A DNA stretch of 64,000 nt from the NCBI GenBank assembly GCA_014155875.1, contig JACEFZ010012653.1:206001-270000 (forward strand), written 5' to 3'. How positions within the stretch are numbered: the stretch's first letter is position 1; each line of letters starts with the position of its first letter. The notes below the pieces were generated by a model. It worked only from the letters and a program-made list of their open reading frames with translations, had not been told where the DNA came from and did not search any database. Shown here one piece after another: positions 9,685 to 21,299 of the stretch. The position numbers were made by a program, and so were the translations under genes. The stretch is from Cepaea nemoralis (taxonomy: Eukaryota; Mollusca; Gastropoda; Stylommatophora; Helicidae).

Positions 9685-10230
9685 AAGATAGTAGCTAGCC
9701 GCTCGCCTGACGGTCTGGTGGCCATGGATTCGAATCTACGCCTGGCTGAGCTTTTAAATTATCCTGGGCCTCATGTCGACTCAGCATTAAATGGGTACCT
9801 GGAAATCTCTTGGGAAGCAAATGAAGTTGCAGTGACCATGTCACTCAGCGAGTGCCGACTGGACTATAAAAAAAAGTATTGGTTTAGCTCCATATGTGGG
9901 ACGCAGAGGTGTTTCCAAGGGCCGGGTTATATACTGGCCAAGACCTATTGACGCGTCCTCGTCGAGCGTCCTGGGCAACAGGTCCCTTCGGGGTCCTGGC
10001 TAAAGTCAGTAGGATCGCCGATTCCTCCGAAGTCGGAGAGTGTCTGCCTGTACGGCGAGGAACCACCAGTCTGCACACCAATAAGCCAGACATGGGACAA
10101 CGGATACTCACGCAAAACTCAGGTCCTGTATGACATCACACTGATGTTGGACAACAGGATGCCTTCATCCGACATACAGGACTTCGCGTTGGAGCTCAAG
10201 CCAACGAACACAAGCAAGCAAGCAAGCTCC
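9685..10230 (+). mobile_element. Long tRNA-like SINE (S3) with AAGC tail
   Basis: Head region: TAGCTAGCCGCTCGCCTGAC, then GGTGGCCATGGATTCGAATC, reminiscent of Pol III A and B boxes. A body of about 450 bp ends GGAGCTCAAGCCAACGAACA, then an (AAGC)n tail at 10200-10225. The 3' end resembles that of S2 at 35940-36060 (GAGTTCTAAGCCAATGAACG), so both may use the same LINE partner. No protein is encoded. Confidence 0.55.
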
Positions 10231-11830
10231 ATATGTGTAATGCTTCTTAAAGCGTTACATTGATTCTTAAAAGTACCGTATTATCAAATGGCGGATAGGC
10301 TGTTGAGCTGTTAAGGCCCCTGGAGTGTTTTTGCTTCTGGCTACGGTTTGCCTATGTGATAGCACGAAGATGAGAGATTAGAGAGAGAGAAGAGGAGGAG
10401 AGAATAAAGAATTGATAGATAAAGATTGTCCGTCTTCCGGTCGTAGAGATAACCACTGATGTGTGATTACCCTTGGTTTTATCTACCAACCTCACAAGTA
10501 TACAGGTATGCAGGTCACGAATACAACACTATCCTAACCGACAATAGTACAGGCACTCAAAAGAATAAGCTAACACTGAATCAAGTTTATTTGCTTCTCA
10601 AAAGACATTACAAAGTATACAAAGTGTCGTGCGGTAACAATTCAAACAATTATGGAAGAATGCTGTCAGGTAACTAGCATCAAGAGAATACCATCAAACT
10701 AAGGAATTGCAATTAAACCAATAACTAGTCACATATCAATCAGGGGAATATAATAAGAAAGTACGCAAATCTGACAAGAAAGTATATAAATCTACTAAGG
10801 ATGCACACACCCAACTTCCACCGTCAAATGACCGCCCACTAGTTTACCCAGGCAATCGATCAAGCGACAACCTGAAAATTGAACAAAAAGACACCCTTGA
10901 CTATGTGAACAGCATCATCGGGTGTCATCAACCTACTGCTCACCTTCGTCTTCAGCTACGTGTATTGACATCGGGTCAGTGATATTCCATCACTGCCTGG
11001 GCGGTCGTACACCATCAACCAGTGTTCCCCGATGCCAACATCAACCCATGAACCCCCAAACACTTCACCATGTGTAATAATCATGTGACATTAATACAAT
11101 ACCCACGCCGACACTGATAGCCTTCCCACAGTGGACAGACACATATAATTCGGCAGTGGGACAACCCTAGACAACTCCTGATCTACTTGCCCACACCGGC
11201 CGGGTTTCCCCGCGCCAGACACATAACACAACAGCTGATAACTGGTCGTCACATTTCAACAACTACATCAGGTAACCCCCAACAACAACACTTCTGTCCC
11301 CGAGTCCGACAACACAATACGCTAGTGATATGTACCAGGGCCATGTCTCATTATCATTGGCACCATCATCATCCTCAATAGCATGTGTATATTCATTCTC
11401 AACAACATAAATTCCCCTTGTCATTAATCACAAAACAATCAACACATCATAAACATAGCAATCGATCAATAATAACCTGTATCCCCTAGTGACTCCAACT
11501 CCCATAACGTCATCATCATTGCGTATATCCTAGCCATTATCAATAACAACATAACTCTACATCATTAACAATATCATTGCAGCTTGGTACCCCAACTGTA
11601 ATTATAAGACAACAAGATGGGACACCGGTACTGCCCACCAATCACATATATGAAATGCCCCTTTACACTGAAACCTCTACAGCCATAATAATCTTCTGCA
11701 GTACATAAGTTCACTCATGATTAACCATCATTATGGGCCGTCAACATCGACTACATAAACCCACACAACTATTAACACAAACCCATGTTGACAACATAGA
11801 TTAATATCACGCCTAACAACACCCTAGTTA
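10231..11830. other. 1.6 kb without recognised features; C/A-rich on the plus strand
   Basis: No frame here has a recognisable domain. From about 10800 to 11800 the plus strand is strikingly poor in G and rich in C and A, and ATCATCAT- and ACAAC-type words recur without strict periodicity. This skew differs from the flanks. A GA-rich patch lies at 10370-10410. Confidence 0.5.
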
Positions 11831-11835
11831 TAATA

Positions 11836-12130
11836 ATTGATAAACGTGCCTCTTCATCCATCCCCGCAGTATAGTTTGTCGTCTTTATTAGCCAATCTTC
11901 TTCAATATTCAGCTCTTGAAGTATGGACGCACGTTTCCTTTTCTTTATCCAAGATATTCTCACAATCCGACTGTAACGTTTATATCCAAAGGCATTCTAG
12001 TCCCCTTCAGCTCATTTAATGAGCGTCGTTGTATCTATTCACCGCTCTCTATTTCCCTATCTCGCCTTATAGTATTAAAGCCATTTAAGTCCTTTACCCC
12101 CGATCCTCCGTGAAGGTCCGAACCCGCGAC
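11836..12130 (-). pseudogene. LINE RT thumb-region fragment
   Basis: The plus strand at 11905-12005 aligns by eye with 26040-26160 (shared CAGCTCTTGAAGTATGGA, CCAAGATATTCT, AAAGGCAT). On the minus strand both encode a degraded region between the RT palm and tail, with W-I-K-K-R and E-L-N-I-E-E residues here. It is short and broken and shares a family with 25760-26370. Confidence 0.55.
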
Positions 12131-12464
12131 TTTTAGGTTGTACTGCTAACCAGTTGTATGCTCTATTTTCTCCGCCGCAGTCTGACCCCGATTCAACTCT
12201 ACCTGGCCAACAACAATACGAACACATTCCTTAATCTGCAGGCTTGCTCCAAGCGCTGTCCATTCATCCGCTGCAGCCACCTGATCCCATTGTTTGGTTC
12301 GACCTAGTGGCCGAGTTTGGTGTCCGTCCTTCCTGCCCTGTCGTGTTTACATTTCTATAAGAAATAAATCGGGGACCTTTGAGGCCGCTAATACCGTTCA
12401 CAACTAATCACTCCTATCATGGTTTCGGCGCTCATATGCCTACTTCGTAATTAACCACTGCGAG

Positions 12465-12720
12465 TTACGTATCCTTTACCTCCTTATAGAACGTCGTAGT
12501 CAGCCCCGCTATCAGTTAATTGTAGTTCGCCAATGCTCCCTGGTTTAGACTGCTATTATAGTTAGCTAGCTAGTCACGGGTCCGTTACAGGACGTCGCAG
12601 TCAAACCTAGCTTTTACTGAACTGCTCATGGTTCTTCGGTATATTTGTCCACGGTAGTTTGCCATTGCTTTCTAAACCTAAGTACCATTACCCGCGCCCG
12701 ACTACAGACTAATATGTTTC
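12465..12720 (-). mobile_element. Degenerate S1-type SINE copy or copies
   Basis: On the minus strand a TAGAAAGCAATGGCAAACTA block (near 12650-12670) and a GTAAAGGAT-like 3' motif (near 12470) match the S1 body. Spacing suggests one rearranged or two overlapping copies. The edges are uncertain. Confidence 0.45.
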
Positions 12721-13930
12721 TAATTAAACTTAACCAACTTACGTAAGAGTCCTGTCCAGTGGGTTTCCTTTGTCTCTGTCCAATCACTCGCTTGCCGTGG
12801 ATCCCACTTGACCTTTCCGTCCTATCTGACTTTTAAGTCTGCTGTGTGGTTCCGACTACCTCGTCCTTCTCTGGCTAATGTACGTCGTGTTCGACTTTTA
12901 GCCATCCATTACGACCCACGAGCTGTTCCTTTAGCTAGTTAGACGTGGGTCCTTCGTAGCCATCAATATATTATTTTGGGCGGCACTTTCTTCCAACACT
13001 CAAGTCCGTGTTTCGCTCTGGTCCTTAGGCGTATCTGCCCGATCAGAAATTCCACAGCCTTCTTGGTCTCAACAGCCCTTTGAGTATCTGCACTCGGCTG
13101 TCTAAAACCTGCTTATCTTATTAACTGCTTCTCTGTCCCGCGTATATATATACCGCTTAATTTGGCGGTTCTTCCTGGCATCACGTGATGTCGCTCCTCC
13201 TTGTCGTGAAGGGCTACCCAATGAGATTTTTAGCTGTACCACATAATTAATTCTACTTAATCCGCTTTATTCTAGATCCCTTGACACCACTAGGTTATAG
13301 CTTGAGGTTAAGGACCTACACTTGCCGCCTTTGCCTTTTTTGGTTCATTGGGCGTGTCCGTTCCCATATATCTAGCCCCATTCGTTGTATTTCTTGCCCA
13401 TTTGACATTTCCTATGCTAAGTTCGGCTTCATGTTTCCTGAATTTCTTATTTCACTAACAACGAAAGGTAAACTGTCGGTTAGCGGGCTGCAGCAGAGTC
13501 ATTGCCCGGCCACTCACTAATTTTGAACTTATACTGGTCGGTGAACTCTCTGCCTCAAAATTATTCCAGTCATTGCCCTCCAGTAAACTCAGTCGGTATG
13601 TGAAAATCATTTTCCATACTGTCTCACTTACATATTTTCCTAATTTTGAACTGGTAGTACGTGGTTCCGTCGCCCAGCTACTGAGTTAAGTGCGTTAAGC
13701 GACACTGTGAGCTGTGGGTTTTATGAAAAATGCCTGTACATCTGTCCGTAGTGGTTTCTATTGTAAACTGAATTTTTGGAAAAAAAATGGCTGACGGCTG
13801 GTTTCTTAACTAGCTGGTTTTCCTTATGCAGTAATGTGCGCAACTTCTGGTTTTCTAGTGACAGCCGCTTCCATCATCAACGAAGAACTGTAATTTTAGT
13901 GGCCTTATTTAGTGTTGACAATCTGGCAGC
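12721..13930. other. 1.2 kb without recognised features
   Basis: Pyrimidine-rich plus strand with short open frames only (a 79-codon frame at 13281-13520 has no recognisable domain). I see no splice-bounded exon that I could defend. Confidence 0.5.
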
Positions 13931-13939
13931 ATGTATGCC

Positions 13940-14095
13940 AGTTGGTTTGTGGGATTACTGTCTGTTCCACTTTTCACGTGAGACAGTAAGGAGCATTTTG
14001 TGGGATATTCACTGGCACAGGAACGGAGCATTTGGGTGTTGCCCTTTGCCGTGAAATCGGAACCGCCACTAACTATTATAAACTAACAATCAGTA
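13940..14095 (+). mobile_element. SINE-like repeat S5 with ACTAAC tail
   Basis: The sequence TGTCTGTTCCACTTTTC, then AGGAGCATTTTGTG, GATATTC and CCTTTGCCGTGA, ends AACCGCCACTAAC. It matches 52095-52215 closely, and part of it recurs inverted at 44088-44165. The ACTAAC tail resembles the AACT-repeat end of the RNase H LINE at 37.2 kb. Confidence 0.6.
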
Positions 14096-14279
14096 AATGG
14101 ATTGTTAATTTTACTGTATTATCATCACCAACAAGATAATCACAACGTGAGTCGAATACAGAGAATACACCAGCTCCAGTCCACTAGAGTGGGAGAGCGA
14201 GTGTTGTACCGGCAGTGATCTTCTGATGAGAGCTGGTTTCATAAAGGTAACGCATCACTTTCTTTAGACTGCTGAATAG

Positions 14280-14695
14280 AGAAAAATGGAGTGGAAGGAG
14301 GGGAGTGAGAGTTGAAGGAAGAGGAAGGAGAAGAAGACCAAGGAACAGACGCAGAAGACGAAGACACCGAAGACGACATAACATCAGTTGCATTCTTACA
14401 AGCAAAGACAGCAACAATAGCTACACCAGAAGCAGCAGTTGTAATAGCGGCATTACCGACAGCAGCAGCAGCAGAATCAGAGGGAGGAGGAAGAGGATGA
14501 GGAGGAAGAGGAGGAGGAAGAGGAAGGAGGCGGGCAAAAAACCGATACGAAAAATCAGCCACATACTTAGAAACAAAAGTAGCAACAGAAGAAGAAGAGC
14601 AACAACAACAACGACAATGAGAACAAGAATAAGAGGAAGAAAAGGAAGAAGAGGAGCAGAAAGAACTATAACAAGAAGAAAAAAAATATATGCCA
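14280..14695 (+). repeat. Purine-rich, low-complexity GA/GAA tract
   Basis: About 400 bp of AGGAAGAGGAAG- and AGCAACAG-type sequence. Frames on both strands are long (R/E-rich or L/P-rich) but are compositional artefacts. Confidence 0.7.
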
Positions 14696-14984
14696 TGGCG
14701 TTCTCATGTTTACATCGAATGCCAAACAGTTGTAAAATATGGCATTTGTAGTTATAACTGGAATATCAAGCCGGTGTAAAACTGCAGGGCTTACAGTATT
14801 TACGGCACGCAGACGAAGTTTTTGGAGATAAGATTTCTCGGGGCAGTATTTAGATTGTTGGCTCTAAACAGCCTGGGTAGATCCCTTAGCTAGGGCTGAT
14901 TGGAGGTTTGGATATCCGGGTTGTCTAGGAAACCGTTAGGGCTAGAAAGTTGACAGGAGTTCTTGAATGCAGATAACATTATAT

Positions 14985-17345
14985 GGTTGGTTGAGGTGGA
15001 GATAGGGGGTTGGTAGAGGGAGGTACAGGGGGCTGGTAGAGGCGGAGATACAGGATTGGTAGAGGTGGGAGTAGGGGGAGTGTTGGTATAGGTGGAGATA
15101 TGGGTTGGTAGAGGTGGGGGTAAGGGGTTGGTAGAGGTGGAGATAGGGGGTTGGTAGAGGTGGAGATAGGGGGTTGGTAGAGGTGGAGATATGGGTTGGT
15201 AGTGGGGGTAAGGGGTTGGTAGAGGCGGAGATAGAGGGTTGGTAGAGGTGAAGATAGGGGGTTGGTAGAGGTGGAGATAGGGGGTTGGTAGAGGTGGGAG
15301 TAAGGGATTGATAGAGGTGGGAGTAAGGGGTTGGTAGAGGTGAAAAGGGGGTTGGTAGAGGTGGAGATAGGGGGTTGGTAGAGGTGGGAGTAAGGGGTTG
15401 GTAACGGTGGGAGTAAGGGTTGGTAGAGGTGGGAGTAAGGGGTTGGTAGAAGTGGAGATAGGGGGTTGGTAGAGGTGGAGATAGGGGGTTGGTAGAGAGG
15501 GGGAGTAAGGGGTTGGTAGAGGTGGGAGTAAGGGGTTGGTAGAGGTGGGAGTAAGGGGTTGGTAGAGGTGGAGATAGGGGGTTGGTAGAGGTGGGAGTAA
15601 GGGGTTGGTAGAGGTGGGAGTAAGGGGTTGGTAGAGGTGGGAGTAAGGGGTTGGTAGAGGTGGAGATAGGGGGTTGGTAGAGGTGGAGATAGGGGGTTAG
15701 TAGAGGGGGAGTAAGGGGTTGGTAGAAGTGGAGATAGGGGGGTTGGTAGAGGTGGAGATAGGGGGTTGGTAGAGATGGAGATAGGGGGTTGGTAGAGGTT
15801 GAAATAGGGGGTTGGTAGAGGTGGGAGTAAGGGGTTGTTAGAGGTGGGAGTAAGGGGTTGGTAGAGGTGGGAGTAAGGGGTTGGTAGAAGTGGAGATAGG
15901 GGGGTTGGTAGAGGTGGAGATAGGGGGTTGGTAGAGATGGAGATAGGGGGTTGGTAGAGGTTAAAATAGGGGGTTGGTAGAGGTGGGAGTAAGGGGTTGT
16001 TAGAGGTGGGAGTAAGGGGTTGGTAGAGGTGGAGATAGGGGGTTGGTAGAGGTGGGAGTAAGGGGTTAGTAGAGGGGGGAGTAAGGGGTTGGTAGAGGTG
16101 GGAGTAAGGGGTTGGTAGAGGTGGAGATAGGGGGTTGGTAGAGGTGGAGATAGGGGGTTAGTAGAGGGGGAGTAAGGGGTTGGTAGAAGTGGAGATAGGG
16201 GGGTTGGTAGAGGTGGAGATAGGGGGTTGGTAGAGATGGAGATAGGGGGTTGGTAGAGGTTGAAATAGGGGGTTGGTAGAGGTGGGAGTAAGGGGTTGTT
16301 AGAGGTGGGAGTAAGGGGTTGGTAGAGGTGGGAGTAAGGGGTTGGTAGAAGTGGAGATAGGGGGGTTGGTAGAGGTGGAGATAGGGGGTTGGTAGAGATG
16401 GAGATAGGGGGTTGGTAGAGGTTAAAATAGGGGGTTGGTAGAGGTGGGAGTAAGGGGTTGTTAGAGGTGGGAGTAAGGGGTTGGTAGAGGTGGAGATAGG
16501 GGGTTGGTAGAGGTGGAGATAGGGGGTTAGTAGAGGGGGGAGTAAGGGGTTGGTAGAAGTGGAGATAGGGGGGTTGGTAGAGGTGGAGATAGGGGGTTGG
16601 TAGAGATGGAGATAGGGGGTTGGTAGAGGTTGAAATAGGGGGTTGGTAGAGGTGGGAGTAAGGGGTTGTTAGAGGTGGGAGTAAGGGGTTGGTAGAGGTG
16701 GGAGTAAGGGGTTGGTAGAAGTGGAGATAGGGGGTTGGTAGAGGTGGAGATCGAGGGTTGGTAGAGGTGGGAGTACGAGGTTGGTAGAAGTGGAGATAGG
16801 ATGTTGGTAGAGGTGGGAGTACGAGGTTGGTAGAGGTGGGAGTAAGGGGTTGGTAGAGGTGAGGGTAAGGGGTTGGTAGAAGTGGAGATAGGGGGTTGGT
16901 AGAGGTGGGAGTACGAGGTTGGTAGAGGTGTGAGTAAGGGGTTGGTAGAAGTGGAGATAGGGGGTTGGTAGAGGTGGTTGTACGGGGTTGGTAGAGGTGT
17001 GAGTAAGGGGTTGGTAGAAGTGGAGATAGGGGGTTGGTAGAGGTGGTTGTAGGGGGTTGGTAGAGGTGTGAGTAAGGGGTTGGTAGAGGTGTGAGTAAGG
17101 GGTTGGTAGAAGTGGAGATAGGGGGTTGGTAGAGGTGGTTGTACGGGGTTGGTAGAGGTGTGAGTAAGGGGTTGGTAGAAGTGGAGATAGGGGGTTGGTA
17201 GAGGTGGTTGTACGGGGTTGGTAGAGGTGTGAGTAAGGGGTTGGTAGAAGTGGAGATAGGGGGGTAGAGGTGGAGATAGGGGGTTGGTTGAGGTGGAGAT
17301 AGGGGGTTGGTAGAGGTGGGAGTAAGGGGTTGGTAGAGGTGGATA
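14985..17345 (+). repeat. 2.4-kb G-rich minisatellite, unit about 24 bp
   Basis: Roughly 95-100 copies of GGTTGGTAGAGGTGGGAGTA and variants (GAGATAGGG, GTTGTACGG) run without break. Variant order repeats at larger scale: a block starting GTTAGTAGAGG recurs near 15698, 16158 and 16527, so longer segments were duplicated. GGGG runs every 24 bp give strong G-quadruplex potential on the plus strand. A 309-codon minus-strand frame (16527-17456, P-T-P-Y-x-H-L-Y-Q repeats) exists because the unit is a multiple of three; it is unlikely to be a gene. Confidence 0.93.
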
Positions 17346-17504
17346 TATACCGGGTTTAATGGTAGAGGTGGGGGTAAAGGGTTGGTAGAGGCGGTAGCAA
17401 TGGTTTTGTAGAAGTGGGGACGTCCATGTTGTCACTTGTGGTCGTGTTCTAGTCAAACTCGCCGATTCTGCTTCTCCTTTTGTATAATTCGTTCATAATA
17501 TGAG

Positions 17505-17690
17505 GAGCGGCTGGCCGAGTGGCTAGAACGCCAGAGTCTCCTTCGGGAGACCTGGGTTCGATCCCTCGGTAAGGTGAGGGATTTCTTCTGTCGGGGGCAA
17601 AAACTAGCCAGGCGGTCTTAATTCCTCAGGCTCAAAGACCCCTCTGCCATGTACCGCAAGGTACTATATTGGCAGTAAATGACAGTTTTT
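17505..17690 (+). mobile_element. tRNA-derived SINE with good A and B boxes
   Basis: Near 17510 the A box reads TGGCCGAGTGG. About 45 bp on, the B box reads GGTTCGATCCC, with a CTCCTTCGGGAG hairpin between them as in a long variable arm (Ser/Leu-type tRNA). The sequence continues about 130 bp beyond a tRNA without a closed acceptor stem, so I call a SINE head, not a functional tRNA. Confidence 0.65.
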
Positions 17691-17994
17691 GACAGTTCAT
17701 AATAGATTGAAGGAAAATATGCTTCAATGTTGTGCGAGGTGTAATAGGTTCAGCAAAGCACTATTTTTTTTTTTAATTTCTTATTCCAATATTAGTTCTT
17801 TATATAATTATACTTCATTTCTAATTATGTTTATTTGCCTGTTCTCTTATCACTACCCATTTGTTCTAATTCTATGAGTGTCAGTTATTACCTTCGCGAC
17901 TCCAACGTGGTGGCGGAGAAAAGATCTGTTTGCTACCCAAGTGATACTGGAGTCCAAATAACACACAAAATATAATCAAGAAGCTGGAGGAATG

Positions 17995-18330
17995 GAAAAC
18001 ATACACACAGCCAGTGGCGGAATGGCTCGGCTGTTATCTTGTCCTACGGGAAGTGTTTCCAGGGTGGCCCTGATGAAATGGGCCCTCTTAAACATAAAAA
18101 GGGTTTTTAAAGGCAAGAGAAACGACTTCTTTGGAGTTTCATCTCACATGATCTGTTTCTTTCCACAGGGTGGTCTGACAAAGTGTGAACACCGTAGCTC
18201 AAACAACGACCCCCAAGAGTCTGCGAGGAAACTGAACTCGTGAACCTAACGACGTAACCCTGGAATCGAACTCACAACATTCGAAGCAAGAGGCAGGCGG
18301 TGTACTCACTTCGCCCCGGAAACTCCCTTA
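17995..18330 (+). mobile_element. SINE-like repeat S6
   Basis: It begins AGCCAGTGGCGGAATGGCTC (tRNA-like). From 18145 on it aligns with 38480-38600 (TGTTTCTTTCC, CCGTAGCTC, CAACGACCC, GAGTCT, CTCGTGAA). Both copies end in a stretch that mentions no coding frame, and both are CpG-rich in the 3' half. Confidence 0.5.
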
Positions 18331-18494
18331 AACATCAACCACCATTTAAAAAATGGTAATGTTTAGTCCTGGACACCAATACTTATCTCTGACTCTGAAA
18401 AGAACATCATGCTATTTCAGTAGCCTCAATATTTCACCACCAGTTGATATCACCACACAACAAAAACACCATTTGTGAACACAGCCCACGACCA

Positions 18495-18540
18495 ATGTGT
18501 GTACAGCCAATGTGCGTACAGCCAATGTGCGTACAGGTAT
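18495..18540 (+). repeat. Three copies of a 16-bp GTACAGCCAATGTGCG unit
   Basis: GTACAGCCAATGTGCGTACA recurs in direct tandem with near identity. The region 18330-18880 around it holds nothing else that I recognise. Confidence 0.75.
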
Positions 18541-18989
18541 ACATGGATGTTGTACACAACGCCCTCTCTGTTATAATCTCGTGTGTACACTCCAGTCCCG
18601 CCTGAGGAGGAGGAGATGGGTCGATAGACGTCGAGAAGTCACTGATAGGGCTAATCAAACGATCCCTGGGGGTTGCCTTGCACTAGAATCATCTCAATTA
18701 GGCTGGTGACTGTATCTATCTTCTTTGTTTCTATTTTGACTTGAGTCTATTTGTAGTTTTTAAATACTAGGTCATTACCTTCTTTAGTTCATATTCCCTG
18801 CATTTATCAAACTGAATTTGTTACGTTTGTATTTCTTTTCCTGTTTATTTCTGTTATTGTATCTGTCCTTACTTTGCTTGACTATTGTCACTTAATTGCA
18901 TTTCTTTTCGTGTGTTTATTTATTGAACAACTTACAATTAAAGTATTTCTTTACATTATCTGTGTTGCTGTTTACTTTCTTATGTACTG

Positions 18990-19214
18990 TTTCTTCTTCT
19001 GCTTCTTCTTCTTCTTCTTCTTCTTCTTCTTCTTCTTCTTCTTCTTCTTCTTCTTCTTCTTCTACTTCTTCTTCTTCTTCTCTTCCTCTTCTTCTTCTTC
19101 TTCTTCTTCTTCTTCTTCTTCTTCTTCTTCTTCTTCTTCTTCTTCTTCTTCTTCTTCTTCTTCTTCTTCTTCTTCTTCTTCTTCTTCTTCTTCTTCTTCT
19201 TCTTCTTCTTCTTG
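18990..19214 (+). repeat. (TTC)n microsatellite, about 220 bp
   Basis: Nearly pure TTC repeats with interruptions near 19060-19090. Homopurine/homopyrimidine mirror symmetry could form H-DNA. Poly-Ser, poly-Leu and poly-Lys frames are artefacts. Confidence 0.95.
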
Positions 19215-19253
19215 AAAAGGATCATGCTGCACGGACAACACATGGTCTCTAAA

Positions 19254-19254
<1 letters not shown>

Positions 19255-19336
<82 letters not shown>

Positions 19337-19345
19337 TCTATTATT
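19255..19345 (+). repeat. (ATT)n microsatellite inside LINE copy A
   Basis: About 28 ATT units, then a short GAT expansion, sit between the leader fragment and the RT region of copy A. Confidence 0.93.
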
Positions 19346-19369
19346 ATTATTGTAACTTGATGATGATGA

Positions 19370-20523
19370 TGCAACTTCTGAAGAGTTTGAAATCAAGAGT
19401 GGAGTTAAGCAAGGTTGTGTACTAGCTCCCACTCTCTTTGGAATATACTTTTCACTTCTACTGAAATATGCCTTTCGTGATCAGGATGGTGGTATTGGTA
19501 TATACATTCACTCACGCTCAGATGGCGGCCTCTACAATGCTCAGAGATTGAAGGCCAAGACCAAAATTAGGAGGATACTGATCAGAGAGTTGCTTTTTGC
19601 AGATGATGCTGCAGTTATGACCCACTCTGAGGAAGAATTGCAATGTCTACTATCTGCATTCTCCAATGCTTGTTCTGAATTTGGTTTAACAATTAGCAAA
19701 AAGAAGACACAGATTATGTCACAAGGTGCACATGAGGTACCATCAATCTTTATTGATGACTCCGAACTAGAGATGGTAGATCATTTTACATATCTAGGAT
19801 CAGTGGTAAATAGTAAATTATCCCTAGATCAGGAAATCAACATCCGGATTGGTAAGGCAGCAACACCAATGACCAGCAGGTTAAGAAAAAGAGTCTGGGA
19901 GAACAGGAAGCTTACTGCCAAAACAAAAGTCCTTGTCTATCAAGCATGTGTCCTTAGTACTCTTCTTTATGGCAGTGAAACCTGGACAACTTACTCACAC
20001 CAAGAGAAACGTTTAAACAGCTTTCATATGCGGTGTCTGCGAAGAATTCTTGGTATTAAGTGGCAAGACAAAATCACAAATACTGAAGTATTGGACAGAT
20101 CAGGTTGTGTGACGGTTTATTCCATGCTCAGTCTTCGTAGACTTAGATGGATAGGACATCTTGGGAGGATGGATGATGGTAGAATACCAAAGGACATCTA
20201 TTTTGGTGAATTACAGATGGGTAAGAGATCCTAGGGTCGGCCTCTACTACGATACAAAGATGTGTGTAAGCGGGACATGATTGATACAGGCATTGATAAT
20301 GCACATTGGGAGCAAGTCGCCGTTGAACGTGTTGCATGGAGGGCAAACATCAGAAATGGAATAAAGACAGGAGAAAATTATTGCAGATAAGTCACACACC
20401 GAGTGTGTGAGACGTAAGATGGTGCATGATGGTGGAAATGACCACGTGTTCACATGCACCCACTGTGAACGGACATTTACAGCGCAAATTGGCCTTATCA
20501 GTCACATTCGCTACCGCCATAGG
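19370..20523 (+). pseudogene. LINE reverse transcriptase (copy A), C-terminal half
   Basis: The frame is open from about 19370 to a TAG at 20232-20234. It carries the RT motif before the active site (GVKQGCVLAPTLFGIYFS), the catalytic box LLFADDAAV near 19590, the thumb (FTYLGSVVNSKL), YGSETW, and the RLRWIGHL tail. After the stop, R-P-L-L-R-Y-K-D-V continues. A further frame change leads to a C-terminal finger TCTHCERTF near 20455-20515. RT plus a C2H2-like finger fits a family widespread in aquatic animals. The catalytic FADD is intact, but the copy is 5'-truncated and broken. Confidence 0.85.
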
Positions 20524-20582
20524 TAAATGTTGTGCCTTTTTAAAGCACAAGCTATCGTCTGTCAAGACGGCAAGGTGCCAAT

Positions 20583-20594
20583 TTATTATTATTG

Positions 20595-20663
<69 letters not shown>

Positions 20664-20664
20664 G
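20583..20664 (+). repeat. (ATT)n microsatellite at the LINE 3' end
   Basis: Starts right after the GGTGCCAA end of LINE copy A. It probably grew from the LINE's microsatellite tail or target. Confidence 0.95.
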
Positions 20665-20717
20665 AGGGTGGTGATGTTGGTGGTGGTGGTATTTTCGCTG
20701 AAGCTCCAGATGCTGGT

Positions 20718-21002
<285 letters not shown>

Positions 21003-21299
21003 AAGCAACAGTACAATACATAACGATGTAAAAGAAGACATAATGATATTTCAGGAGCCGTAAAAGCCATACACACACACTCAACAGATAAGGCAAGTTT
21101 GCAGTCCTATGTGCTCTCAGGCCGGGCTAATCAAGCCTATTACAATAGAAAATGTGGAGTGAGTTGATAACCCAGTGCGATGATATGACAGAGATAACAA
21201 TTCATGTTGCTTTGATCACAAACCGCATGAGACAACTAACACATCTATCTGAAACTGCCGGAAGCCACTTAGAACGGCTCCTGCATGACAAACTATTTT

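Larger units (their letters stand above)
19216..20585 (+). mobile_element. Zinc-finger LINE copy A, truncated
   Basis: It starts with a 5' leader fragment also seen in copy B (GGATCATGCTGCACGGACAA, CACATGGTCTCT). The leader is cut by an (ATT)n block, after which RT resumes at about 19370 (TSEEFEIKSGVKQGCVLAPT). The 3' end carries ATCGTCTGTCAAGACGGCAA then GGTGCCAA, shared with copies B, C and two fragments. An (ATT)n tract follows directly. Copy A lacks the endonuclease and the first RT motifs. Confidence 0.85.

Noticed and set aside
14305..14751. R/S-rich 148-codon frame resembling an SR protein
   Set aside because: Purine-rich low complexity on one strand, with no RRM or other domain and overlapping equally long frames on the other strand.
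16527..17456. 309-codon minus-strand frame with P-T-P-Y-x-H-L-Y-Q repeats
   Set aside because: Fully explained by a 24-bp minisatellite. The frame ends with the array.
17505..17580. Functional tRNA-Ser/Leu gene
   Set aside because: The A and B boxes are good, but I cannot close a 7-bp acceptor stem and the sequence continues as a SINE body.
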